The position numbers and the translations under genes are program-made. A stretch of DNA of 64,000 nt from Nyssa sinensis (taxonomy: Eukaryota > Streptophyta > Magnoliopsida > Cornales > Nyssaceae). Where the stretch lies: assembly GCA_008638375.1 (NCBI GenBank), contig CM018041.1:7824627-7888626 (forward strand), in the 5' to 3' direction. How positions within the stretch are numbered: position 1 is the stretch's first letter; the number at the start of each line of letters is the position of its first letter. Positions 44,135-56,600 of this stretch are shown piece by piece. The notes under the pieces were generated by a model. That model saw only the letters and a program-made list of their open reading frames with translations. It was not told the DNA's origin and did no database searches.

Positions 44135-47100
44135 ATGGGGAGGCTGTTTATCGTTACTCTTGAGGGCAAGATCTACAGCTGCAAGCACTGCCGAACCCAT
44201 CTTGCTCTATGCGAAGACGTCGTCTCCAAGGTTTTCCATCTTTTCACAGTCTCTGATAGATCAATGTTTTCTTTCCATTCCTGTGAAATTTTCTATTGGG
44301 TTTGTCAATTTGTTGATATATTTGGTGGTTGTTTGTTAAAAATAATTGTCTCTTTGTCCCTTCTTGATGGTTGACTGTTCTTATATCATTTCATGTAATT
44401 TTGATTCTTTGATGCTTATTAGAGGACTTGTACTTCAGAGATGAGGAATTAAATGAATATTTATTGCCTTAATAGTTGGGGGGCATAATTAGGTGATAGC
44501 TGATAGCTGTTAGCGGTTTTTTAGTTTGGTCTTGAATTTTTATTTAGCAAGAGTTTGTGATGCTTTATTGGGGGATTCCAACTTTTCCGGACTCAGAAAA
44601 GTTGGGACCGAGAAGATCCATTTTTTGTCTTTCTATGACTGATCTTGTTCCAAGTAATCTACCGGTTTTGTGGTTGGGTTGTAGAAACAATTATCCTGTT
44701 TCATGCTATAAAGGGTCTTTATTTAACGATTAGATCATAAAGAATATCCAAAATTTGGACTGCAGGAGGATGTTATTGCCTTTTTGTAGTGAGAAACAAT
44801 TTCATGGTTAGGTTTATTATTTAGCAGAATAATATGGCCATAGATGGAGCACGAAGACCAAACAGTGCTTAGGGGATGCAGCTGAGATGTTTGTTATTAT
44901 GTATGATGTTCTGGATCTTCAGTTGTTGATTTGGCTCTTTTCGTAGCCCTTGGCATTGAACATTGTCTCAAGACTAAACATTTATTTTTCTTGATATCCT
45001 AAATAAAAAATATATATTTTGCCAAAAATTAAATGAACTCCTTGTCAAGTGAAATGATTGAACTTACGTCCTCCTATTCTCGTATTTTCTTTGTAGGATT
45101 TTTCTTAAGAACTTAATTTCAAGTCACGACCATTACAAAAGACTAGCATCTCTTACTTTTTCTAACTGGTTTTTAAGTTAAATATTTGATAAATTAAGAT
45201 ATTATGGTTGTTTAAATTGATGTGGATAATGAATTTTGCTACCTGGTGCCTTCTCATGAATGAGGATCGAGAGGAAGTTTTTCTTGTAGTATCATTGATC
45301 ATGGGTATAGCCAATCCTCTCGAAAAGTCTGGCCATTAGAAAAAAGTTTATTAAATTTACTTTGTTTGTTTACTTCTAGCTTTGAATCTCTGATATGGAT
45401 GCAAAGCAACTCAATAGAAAATGTTTCTGGTGAGTTCACTACTCCTAATGTACAGAGGGAAAGATGGGTTCGAGGACATTGCTTGATGGTTTAGCATATT
45501 CAAGGTTCTTTCAGTGATATCTGAGGTGGTTGGAATTTTTTTTCTGAAAAACTGAGCTCACAAAAAGTCCTAAATAAACTTTTCAGTTAAACCAAACGGT
45601 ACAAAAATCGTTGATCTAAAACAGAAAAACCAAATCATCCTGTTGACTAAATTGATTCCAATTGATTAATGGCCTAATGCTTAATTAAATGCGAAAATAA
45701 CTATTGGAGCATAGTAAAGTCACAGAGTACAAGATTTTAAGTCAGAAAACCTTCCCGGGAACAAAAACCCACTGCAGCAAGCCTGCATTCTGCAATGAAA
45801 TTCACTAGTAAAAAACAAATAAAGAACAAAATACAAAGATCCAATGTAAGACTACTAACTCAAATATCATGAGTATTCCCAATATCTTTCCCTAAGTGCT
45901 TACTAAAAACCGTCCCCCACACTCTCAAGCAACATAGCAAACCCACATAAATCTAATTTCTGCAAGAGGATGACTATATGAAAAATCCGCAACGTTCTGC
46001 TAGTCTATTGTATATACTCTCTCAAAAGTGGCTATCAACCATCTCAGGTTTAAGCCACCCATAAAGTCACTATTTATTGATAGAATTGATTTCTAGTTGA
46101 ATTAGAAAACAAATTAACCAAATCAGTATTGCATGGGAGACATATATTCAAATGGTAAGAGTATCGTTCGAATGCCATGTTCGGATGGTGAGGCTACTGG
46201 AATGACATATGTCAAAACCAGTCACCATTATGTTCCAACGCAAGACCCACGGAAGGTTGCGTGTTTGAATGATGGAATGATGCATTCGAATGGTGAAGCT
46301 ACTGTTTTGGCTCTTTATTTCAAACACTATTGTGCAAGGTCCAATAATGGCCTAGGATCTATTGTACCACTTCCAAAGGTCTTGCTAGCCTATAGTCAAA
46401 ACTAAATCAAGGTAATGAGTTAACAATTCAATGCAACTCTATTTGACCTAACGAAAGATTAAACGCTCATCCAACTACATGAATGCAAATAAATAAGTGT
46501 TTATACTTTCCGTCTACACACATAATTCTGAAGCATTGAAAATAAGCTTGAACTTCTTCTTCAAAATTACTACTGTAATTCAATCAAGTTTGTCTTGAGT
46601 CGTCAACTAATGGGAATGAACTGCTCATGAAACTCAACTAACATAACAATTACATACACAATATTTTGGTACAAAAATGATAGAAACATTTTTTCTCACA
46701 ATATCTTTTTAATTTTTTTCATTTTTGGTGTCCATCTATTTTTATTAGGTGTTTTATTTCTTTTTTGATCGGTATTTTTATTTTGTGTTTTATGAAAAAC
46801 AAATTTTCTGACTACATGTTTTTGCATCTGTTCTTCTATTCAGTCTTTCCACTGCAGGCATGGGAAGGCTTACCTCTTCAGCAAGGTGTAAGTTTTTCTT
46901 GATTTTGGGCACCCATTATTATATGTTTACTACTAAACTTCTGTGGAAACAATTTTTTGTTGGTCATAGAATCTCAAAACTTGTTGAAGCCATGAGATGC
47001 AAAATATATTATGTCAACCACAATAAATTTTTCATCTATACACTTTTCTTTCTTCTTCCTCTTAGTACTGCTGGGTGCTCTCTTTCGTTTTTCTTTTTTT

Positions 47101-48453
47101 TTTTTTTTTTTTTGAGGGGGCATGCAAGTGATGGGGGAGTTATTACCTTTTGGGTAGACCCTAGCCATACTTTTATGGCAGGGAAAAATAATCAAATAAG
47201 ATAGTGGGATGTAAAAGCCTTTTCCTGTGTAGGAAAGAAAAAGAAAAACTAAACAGGCCAACTGGGCTACAAAATAGAGGGAGGAAGAAACTCTAACAAA
47301 GAAGAGAATAAATGATGTTCGAGAAAGTCCCTTTTCTATCAACGTTTGGGATCACAATCAAGTTAAAATGATTGTAGTTCATGGAAGAGAGAAAATAATT
47401 GGTGTTGGAGGAAATTTCTAGCTTGGCTATTTGTAATGAAAATTGCTTCTTCAAAAGCATGCTGGATATGAAAGTTAACAATAAGACTGTTGGAATATAA
47501 TTGAATGCAATGATCTTACACTTGCTGAACTTGTTCTTTTGCTCACCGTCTATTTCCAACTGGAGATGAATACTTCTTAGTTGCCCAGATGGTTTACTCT
47601 CTCCTTAACCTTCAAGGATTTGTTCCAAGTTACTTTGAAGTGTTATGAAAATCTTTTTAGTATTTGAACATAAGTCTGCCAGTCCTATTTTCCAGTTGTA
47701 TGTTCAGATGTATCTGAGCAGAACAGGAGAGAGGAATATGATTGGGGACTCCACGGTGCAAAATTGAATGAGCAAGGTAAATGTGGACTATGATACTTGA
47801 GGATGCATGACGAATCATTGGCATCCCAATCCCATATGGACTATTATACTTGGGGACACATGAATTATGATAAATCTCATTGGCATCCCAATCACATGTT
47901 CTTCTACACTTAAACAAGTCATTGTTGACATCATATGTTCACATTTGCAAGCTCTTATATTCTGCATCTCGCCTCCCATTTTTTACAGAGTGAATGTTAC
48001 TGTTGGTGTGAAAGAAGAGAGACTGATGATGACTGGATTTCACACTGTTGCTGACATTTTCTGTGTCGGCTGTGGATCAATCGTGGGATGGAAATATGTA
48101 AGGGCAGGAAGCGGAGATTCTAAAAATTATGGTTTATATATGTTTTCTTAATTTCAGCTGATAGTTACTTGGATAATTGTTTCAGGAGACTGCCCATGAA
48201 AAGAGCCAAAAGTACAAGGAGGGAAAATCTGTCCTCGAGCGGTCAGTAGATAACTAGATTTATGGGTTAAAAAAAAAAAAAATCTGTTTGAAATAAATTG
48301 TGTACTTCTTATATTTTACACTACCCAAAAAAAAATGTTAAAAAGTTTGAGATGGGTTTTTTGTGGTTGAGCAGGTTTAAGGTATCAGGTCCGGATGGAA
48401 GCAACTACTGGGCTGAAGCACATGTTGGTGGAAGTGATGCAGATGATACTTGA
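44135..48453 (+). CDS. Yippee-like protein (5 exons)
   Basis: Small zinc-binding protein of the yippee family, conserved across eukaryotes; the molecular role in plants is not established. Exons: 44135-44230, 46845-46888, 47989-48097, 48186-48241, 48375-48453. All borders are GT/AG, phases agree, and the total is 384 nt for 127 aa, the usual length. The fold's two metal-binding pairs are present: C16-x2-C19 (YSCKHC) and C72-x2-C75 ([11 protein letters not shown]), with the typical 52-residue gap. Other family blocks are [45 protein letters not shown] and ending [18 protein letters not shown]. The start is fixed by the family N-terminus MGRLF. The first intron is 2.6 kb. A 3' LINE relic lies on the same strand about 0.25 kb downstream. 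Confidence 0.95.
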
Positions 48454-48700
48454 TTTACCCTTCATTTCCCACTGTACATTCCCCCCTGCCTTTCCCAAGC
48501 GTTCTTAGTCACCTTGTGGACTCTTGAATTGGTAATTTCTCATTTCGGCAGCTTGTCCAGGTTGCCCAAATAACATCTATGAATGACTCCATTGTTAAGA
48601 TATATTCAGTTAGCATCCAAACGTCTAGTAAATGATTTGTTGCAATGTCAATGATCACGAACTTTGGTGTTGGGAGGCTCTTAGTTTGAGCCTAGTTATC
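48454..48700 (+). other. Yippee-like gene 3' UTR
   Basis: Non-coding sequence after the TGA. No canonical AATAAA is evident, as is common in plants, so the 3' end is uncertain. LINE-derived sequence begins by about 48720. Confidence 0.4.
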
Positions 48701-48719
48701 TAAAGAAGTTGTAGCTGTT

Positions 48720-51045
48720 ATTAGAAAAGGATATAGGATAATACTTATAAAACTTGTTTTGAGAGACAATATAATTAGTGTTTATGCACTCCGAATAAGA
48801 TTATATGAATATATTAAAGCACAAATTTTGAGAAGATATAGATGAATTAATTCAAAGCATACATGTAAGGGAAAAGATATTTATAAGAGATGATTTTAAT
48901 GGACATGTAAGAAAGGATCGTGAAAAATATGAGATGGTACATGGGAGTTACGGTTTTAGAGATGGCAATAGGGAGGCAATATTAAATTTTGCAGTCATAT
49001 ATAATTTTATGTTAACAGATACAAATTTTAACAAGAGTGATGAACATTTAATAATTTTTAAAAGTGAATTAAATAAAAGTCAAATAGACTTTTTGTTTAA
49101 TTAAAAGAATAGATCGATTATTATATAAAAATCATAAATTTATTTCTGTAGGAAACCTAATCTCACAATAAAATCGATAGTTTTAGACATATATATTAAA
49201 GATACACAAAAGATTAAAGAGATTAAAAAATCAAGAATTAGATTGTGAAATTTAAAATCAAGAGAAAGTATAGTTATTTAAAAGAAATACCATGAAATCT
49301 ACATCACAGGACTGATGTAATGTGGAATGGAATGTTAGTATTCATTAAAAGAATAGCAAAAGATGCTTTTGGGGAATAAAAAAGAATAAGACCACTATAT
49401 AAAGAAACTTGGTGGTCGAGTGAAAAAGTTCACAAAGTAGTAAAAGTAAAAAACGAGTGTTATAAAATTTGACAAAAAAATAGTATTTAAAGCAAGTTTG
49501 GAAGTATATAAAAATGGAAGAAATGAAGTAAAGAAAACGGTAGGACATGCCAAACAGAGGGCATGCTATGAATTTATTTCAAATTGGGTAAGAAAAATAT
49601 ATACAAACTTACAAAATTAAAAGATAGAAAAACTAAAGATTTTTATCATATTAAGTATATAAATAAAGAGTGAAGATTCAAGAGTTTTGATGAATAATGA
49701 TGAAATTAAAGAAAAATTTAAAACTATTTTGAGAAATTATTAAATGAAAATGATATAGGACACTTAAGTGTAAAGAATTCTAGAATGGTAAGATTAGCGT
49801 GTCCGAAGTTAAAAAAAAGAAATCCAATGAGAAAGATGAAAACTAGTAGGGTTTTATGCAAGGAAGATTAACAATGGAAGCTATTTACTTGTTAAGAAGA
49901 CTTATGAAAAGATATAAAGAAAAAGAAGAAAGATTTTTATATAGTATTTGTTAATTTGGAGAAAACTTGTGATAGATTCCTTCGAGATTTAATATGATAG
50001 GTTTTAGAAAAAAAAGAAGTTACAAAATGATATATCAAAATGAAGAAAGATATTTATGATGAGATTGTAACTATCGTAACAAAAATTGTTAGAGTAACAA
50101 GTGAATTTTTAATCACAGTAGACTTGTATCAGGAGTCAACATTAAGTCATTTCCCTTTTGCTTTAGTAATAAATGAGCTGATTAAGCATACACAACATGA
50201 AATTTCATGGTGTATGCTTTTTGTTAATTATGATATTGTTTTAATTGATGAAAACTAAAACAAGGATAAATGTAAAATTAAAGATTTGAAGAGAAACTTT
50301 AGAATTAAAAGGGTTCAAGATAAGTAGCACGACAATTGAATTTATTGAGTATGACTTTAATAAAACTAGAAATGCAAAAAAGTTGTAAAGAAGATTGAAA
50401 ATCAAGAGTAAATAAAGTGAAAATTTTTGTTATCTCAGTTCACTTATTCATCAAGAGGGAGAAATTAGAGATGATGATACTCATACAATTTAAGGAGCAT
50501 GAGTTTAGTGGAGAAGTACGTCTGGTGTATTGTGATATTGATGTATACCTTTAAAATTGAAAGATAAATTTTATAAAATAATTATTAGACTAGTAATATT
50601 ATACGGAACAAAGTGTTGGGTAGTTAAGAAACATGTTAATAAAATTAGTGTATCCAGAATGAGAATGTTGAGATGATGTGCAATAAGACGAGAAAATAAA
50701 GAATTAAAAATAAATACATTTATGAGATGGTAGGAGTAACGTATATAGGAGATGAAATAAGAGAAATTCGGTTAAGGTGGTATGATTACTGAGAACAAAT
50801 ACTAGTAAATACACCAGTCAAGAAGAGCAATATGTTCATATTGAGGGTTATACTAGGGGTAGGGGGCAATCAAAATTGACTTTGGTAAATGTAATTAAAA
50901 AAGATATGATAATGTTTAGTTTAAGTGTGAAAATAGTCTTAAATAGATTAAAATGGCAAAACAAAATTTATATAGTCGATTCCAAATAAACAAGATAAAG
51001 TTTTGTTGAATCGAGTCTCATGTGACTAAAAAATAAAAAAATTAA
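48720..51045 (+). mobile_element. Decayed RTE-type LINE
   Basis: Endonuclease to C-terminus of one ORF2-like protein can be followed across broken plus-strand frames. It shows NIISVYALRIRLYEYIKA, RDDFNGHVRKDREKYEMVHGSYGFRDGN, LNFAVIYNFMLTDTNF and KSQIDFL (endonuclease), then a DLEKxxDR-like stretch, SGVNIKSFPFCF-like residues, INELIKHTQHEISWCMLF and IVLIDEN (polymerase), then LYGTKCWVVKKHVNKISVSRMRMLR (C-terminus). These are RTE-clade hallmarks. The expected FADD before IVLIDE is replaced by FVNYD. It is 5' truncated and cannot encode protein. Confidence 0.85.
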
Positions 51046-51495
51046 AAATTAAAGTATTGAGAAAAATGAGAAGGTTATTTACATATAAAATTAAATATTT
51101 TTTTCTTTATTTCCCCTCATATTTTCTTTTCCTTCTTATTTTTATGATAAACAAGCAAGGAAAACAAAGGCGTGTAGTACCTTGATACAAATGTTGGCAC
51201 TATTTTTAACGTGGGTATAGTTGTCAAGTTGTTCAGATGACTCGTACAATTAACGAAGTGTTACCGAATCTACTTTTGCTCGTCTATGCCACGCAAACTG
51301 TTTGCTAATGCATGAAAATCAAGCCCTTTGTCCATGTGATTTAAACAAACACTTACTTTGCACATAACAATCAAACACTTTCAACCTAAGAAGAAGAAAA
51401 AAAAGGTAATTCTGAAAAGTGAAAACGCAAGGTGCCAAACACTACCTAAATGTTCAAAGGTCAACCATGATGATGGAATCCTAATCCTAATTATC

Positions 51496-51930
51496 CATCA
51501 TCAACAACGTGGGCTAGGCTAGAGTTTATAAAATATTGAGCTGTTTAGTTGACAATGTGTAGGATTTTCAAACCAAGTCTTCAAGACGTGCTATTGGAAC
51601 TTATTTTCATTAATTGTCTAATTAATTAACTATCTGAGTTACTCGAACTTAACTAATAATTGACTTAATTATAAACTCATTCAATTATCCATCATCAACA
51701 ATGTGGATTAGGCTAGAGTTTTTAAAATATTGAGCTGTTTAGTTGACAATGTGTAGGGTTTTCAAGCCAAGTCTTTAGGACGCGCAATTGAAACTTACCT
51801 CCACCAACTGCCCAATTAATCAACTATCCGAGTTACTCAAACTTGATTCATAATTGACTTGATTATAAACTCATTTAAGATTGATTCATAATTGACTTGA
51901 TTATAAACTCATTTAAGATCGTATAAGATA
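51496..51930. repeat. Tandem duplication of about 180 bp plus a 42-bp repeat
   Basis: AATTATCCATCATCAACAA...GTGTAGG(A/G)TTTTCAA(A/G)CCAAGTCTT and onward occurs twice (from about 51496 and from about 51677). Near the end, GATTGATTCATAATTGACTTGATTATAAACTCATTTAA-type sequence is repeated at a spacing of about 42 bp. Confidence 0.8.
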
Positions 51931-52541
51931 ATCAAACCAAGTCTGAACATATTTAAAACTCATCAATTTATTAAAGTCAACTTAAACTCAAACATAAACA
52001 GCTCGAATATAAGCCAAACTTGAACAACTCAGCTCTGATATGACACCATTTTGAATACCATTTTTTCGTAACTGCAGTTCAACATTCAGCAGCAGTATAA
52101 TATGAATCAAGTTTTTACATACAAATCTTTCATGGGTAAAGACAGTGCAAGTTAGGGGAAATGCCTGACTTGAGAAAAGCAAAGCAGATCCAAATCCAAT
52201 CCTGGGCATCCACATCACTAACTATTGAATTTCACTATTATGGAGTAGAGAAATATAGATATTCGAAGAACTTATTTATACCAATACCCAATTGTATATC
52301 AATCAACAGGCTAGGATAATAAATATATATTGTTTTAGTATGCAAATAAATATACAATCCACAAAATGGACCTGGAATTGGTCATGCAGCAACCAAAAAT
52401 AATCCTCAAAGAAATATAACAGCTCCCTTTCAAATCCCATTTCGATCACCACGCGACTAGGAAGAAGTAATAATCTCCAACTTGTGATATAAATCTGCTT
52501 TTTGTGATTGAGATATCTCTTCTCAATTATTATATATTATG
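51900..52541 (-). other. ATE1 3' UTR and downstream flank
   Basis: Non-coding DNA following the ATE1 stop on the minus strand. Short open frames here show no family resemblance. The polyadenylation site cannot be placed. Confidence 0.35.
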
Positions 52542-53631
52542 TCACCCAAGTGAATAAACCATTCGCTCAGAGAGCTCCGCACCCACAGCCCTCATGTACC
52601 TATGCAACTGGGTTTCCAGGTAACTTCTTTCAGCGGAACCAAAAGCTTTTTGTAGATCCTAGCAACAAAAAAACAAAGTGACAATTACTTGAAACTGTAA
52701 TATCAAAAGAGTATATATAAAAATTCACCAGAAATTAACTGCTTATAGTCCCAGCTCTTTCCCGGGAAAGTCACACAACTGAAATCCCATTAAGGACCAA
52801 GGTAATTCTTGAATTTGAGGTAGGGGGTAGAATCCGTCTATTCAAAGTTTGGAGATATCCTATGTTGGACAAAATGATTAAGCCAGGGACAGAACCAGTA
52901 GGAAGAAAAACTAGAAAGGGGGGGGGGGGACTTAAAATTGAGGGAGTAAATAGCTATATATATGAATCCACATACTGGGTTAAAGAAAGAAAAAGAAGAT
53001 GTTCATAATGATTGATATACCAGAGGAAGCCTATATGCACCTTGTATCTCAGACGGGATCCTTTCAACCCGATCAAAATATTACTGATAGCTCCATCTTC
53101 TTTTTTCACTGATGTCAATCCATTGGTTTCTGACCATGATTCATCATCAGAATCTTCAGAATCGAGTTCCATTTCTTCATCTTCATCAATAGGAACGTCA
53201 TTTGAGTCTTCTTGACCAGGGTCATCCAGTTGCAGTTCCATATGATCTTCAAGAACATTTTGTGAAGTAGCAAAATCAGATAAGATAACATATGGTTTTC
53301 TATCAAGCAATGGCCTCACGATTTCAAATGGAACCCATCTGTAGAAAACATCGAATCTCATCAGAAAAAAGAACTAAAAAAGCATTAAGCCTGTGATGGC
53401 CCCCATCTAAAAGGTTAAATGTCACTCAAATGTGAGCACATGATGGAAACCGACAAAATTTAGTTACACAAGTAGTAGAGTGAAGATATTATTAAAATAA
53501 CATGAGTACATGACATAACAAAGGTTTGGCCTCCTCAATAAATCATCTGCTAGTACAAAATATTACATAATGACTAGATCAGCTCAAGCTCCACTGAGCA
53601 GATAAAAATGGATCTTTCTTTCTCAGAATCC

Positions 53632-53663
<32 letters not shown>

Positions 53664-56600
53664 AAAAAAAAAAATCAAACCTTGATTTAAATCAATCCAA
53701 GACACATACTCAAGCTCATTGGGCTTGGTCCATGTGATTATCACTCAATGAAGAATTGGACATTGCCCAAACTCCAGTGCATAGCTTTTCACAAAGTTTT
53801 TAAGGATTGAACTTGATGTTTACATGCACCAAAATTCCTACCCAAGGTACAAATCTGCCAGTGAATTTTGGGATAAATACAAAATAAAATTCAACTAAAC
53901 AAAATCAAAACTCCATGTACGGCGGGGTTGGCTACATAAATCCTTAATCAGCTCCATCTTAAGCCCTGTCTATGGGATGAGTACAGAACTTCTAACATAA
54001 ATACTGTGCCCAATAATGTCAGTGTAACACACCTATAATAAACATCAAACATGGTAGAAGATTAGAATGGTGAGATTTTAGCATAATCCAATTTTACCTT
54101 ATAACTTTAGATTAAAAAAATTTATAATATAAATTTCCAACGTAAATTCCCAGATTATGGAGTCTAAAGTCTTCTAACCATGACAATTTTTGGCCCTGGC
54201 AATCCCTTTTTGCAGGGTCTATCTTGTGGCAAGCATAAACAAGTGAACAACTAAACATGTGATTTGTCAAGATAAGGGAAGTGGGAAACCACAAAAAAAG
54301 AAAAAAAAGAATCAGATGTATGTTGCTGCCAATCTCACATATAAATTAGCAATAAAACCACAAAAGTATTTCACCAATTTTCTAGGATTTCTATAAATTT
54401 TATAACCTCAGAAAATTTTCTAGTTAATTGCATAATGCAGAAAAATAACTTACTGGTAACGAAGAGGACAGAGAAGCTCAGATGGGCGATATGCTGCTTT
54501 ATATCTCATCTTGCTGCAGGAGTGAATGTAATAGCCAAGATAATAATACTGGAGGGTAGGACAATGTACCTGATTATCACTGACCCAGCTTATTTCCTGA
54601 AGGGCTGAATACTTGCCTAGTGATAAGAAGGCAAGGTCTGGGTCCCAGAATAGATATTTGCTTGACAAACATTTAGGGAGGATGTCAATCACACCAACTG
54701 CAACTAACTGACCATCAATCACATATCGCTGATGGAAGGAACCAAAACCACAAGGAGGAACTGTACCATCACCAGTTGACGGAACAAATACTAAGGGAGT
54801 GTCAACTAGAAACCTCCGATATGAGCTTTCTGTAACATGATCCGGTGTATCATTATGCACTTTAATCTGGTATCTCTGGTACAAAGAAAATTCTTCTGGA
54901 TCAAAACTGGACCTTTTCAATTCGATTTCAAGCCTCCGTCTTTTTACCTGAGGATTTTCAGAGCTCTTCCTCAAGTAACTCCCTTTACTTCCACTTCCTC
55001 CAGGAGACTCCTTAGAAATGATAGCATTGTCAACCACTTCATCCAAACACACTTGTTTTGCAGAAGAATAGAAATTGATGTGTCCATTGCAAGCTCTGAT
55101 TGACAGACCAGAGGTTTCTGCCAGCTGAGTCAAAGACCTTGCCAACTTTTCTGCAATCACTTGTGGAGTAAGCTCAAGAGTCTGGTCATTTTCTCCTGCA
55201 CTATGTCTTGATAGTTTTAAATGGTGAACTTCCAACTCAGCCCGCTTTAAAGCAGCTGCAATCTGGAATGAAATATTGCTGGAGTATAAGAGATCTTCTG
55301 ATCCTTCAACTAGTAATTTCTTCTTGGCTGGTGCAACTTTTTTGACAGATGCTTTTGGTAATTGAATATCAAAAGGGAACTCCCTACTTCCAATGCATGC
55401 ATCCACAGCATTATTAATCTGGTCTGACAAATAATGCATAAATTGTTCAGCTTTGTTCTTCCCTTCATGGTTACCCACCACTGACTCCTTAGCTGCCGAG
55501 ATTTTAATTTCATTATCCACGTAGCTGCTTGGACCTGTAGAATTACCTGACCTGTCTATGGACTCATCTTGCCTTTTCACATCCAAAGTGCCATCTAGAA
55601 ACCTATTAATTAGTTATTACTGCTTGTCAGTACTTTCCATGTAACTTCATTATGGAAAAAGCCCAAGTATATATTTTTTGATAAGAAAATGTAATATATA
55701 AAACATAACGCCAGACGGGGCGAACCCATTTTCAAAAAAGAAAGAAACAATATTTAAAGTCTCAATCCAACCAAAACCCAAGGTATGTATAACAAGAGTT
55801 TAAGACTGATCCAGTATCATCAAGTTAGACTAATGTGCATGGGAGAGGTATTAACAAAACCGCAATCTCAAGCTCCAAGGAAATCCGACACAAAACTTTT
55901 ATTTCATTTATAAAAAAAATGGATCTAATATTTTGCAATCTTCCAAATGATTCTGTAAAAAAATGACAAAAGAAGAACAAAAAATTTGACAAATGTACAG
56001 AATACAGACAGTCACAGGAACAGATCATCTTTCGGCACAAAATATTCCTATGTTGAAGCCCCTCAAAATTTTGTGTAAACCTATGCATATCTATAAAACA
56101 TCCACAATGCCTGCTATTCAGGTAATCAGATTTTATGGCATTTATAAAAAATGACACTATTGTCAACAATACAAATAAAATACCATGGATGTTCCTCTTA
56201 GACTCATGTGTCTGCGAGTGAATATATATATATATATATATATGTGTATGTATGTATGTATATAACAAGTTACTTGTTATAATGGTAAAATGCTCAGCGG
56301 GTTTGAGTTTGAGAAAAACCACTTTGTACAAATAATGCCAAATGTTAAGTTTGCATCTAGTCTACCTATTACAACACCCCACATTGGCTGGACCAACACT
56401 GAGTAATTGCCTTTTATATACGGAAACAACATACATGTGGAAGATAGAGAGAAGAAATATGAAAATACCTTTGCAGTCGTTTAGACACACGATGTTGCTC
56501 TTTGGAAGGGACAAAATCACTTGCCTTCAGACGTATAGTATAAGAAGGGCAGCACGTCCTTTCCATCTCTGGTTTGTAAAGGAAGGAACCAGATCTTCTC

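Noticed and set aside
46133..46405. 90-residue plus-strand frame inside the first yippee intron
   Set aside because: No motif, and the region is intronic; GGTGAGGCTACTG/GGTGAAGCTACTG direct repetition suggests repeat DNA.
53012..53215. Plus-strand frames over ATE1 exon 5 and exon 4
   Set aside because: Antisense shadows of the well-supported ATE1 exons; Ser-rich only because the sense strand codes an acidic stretch.
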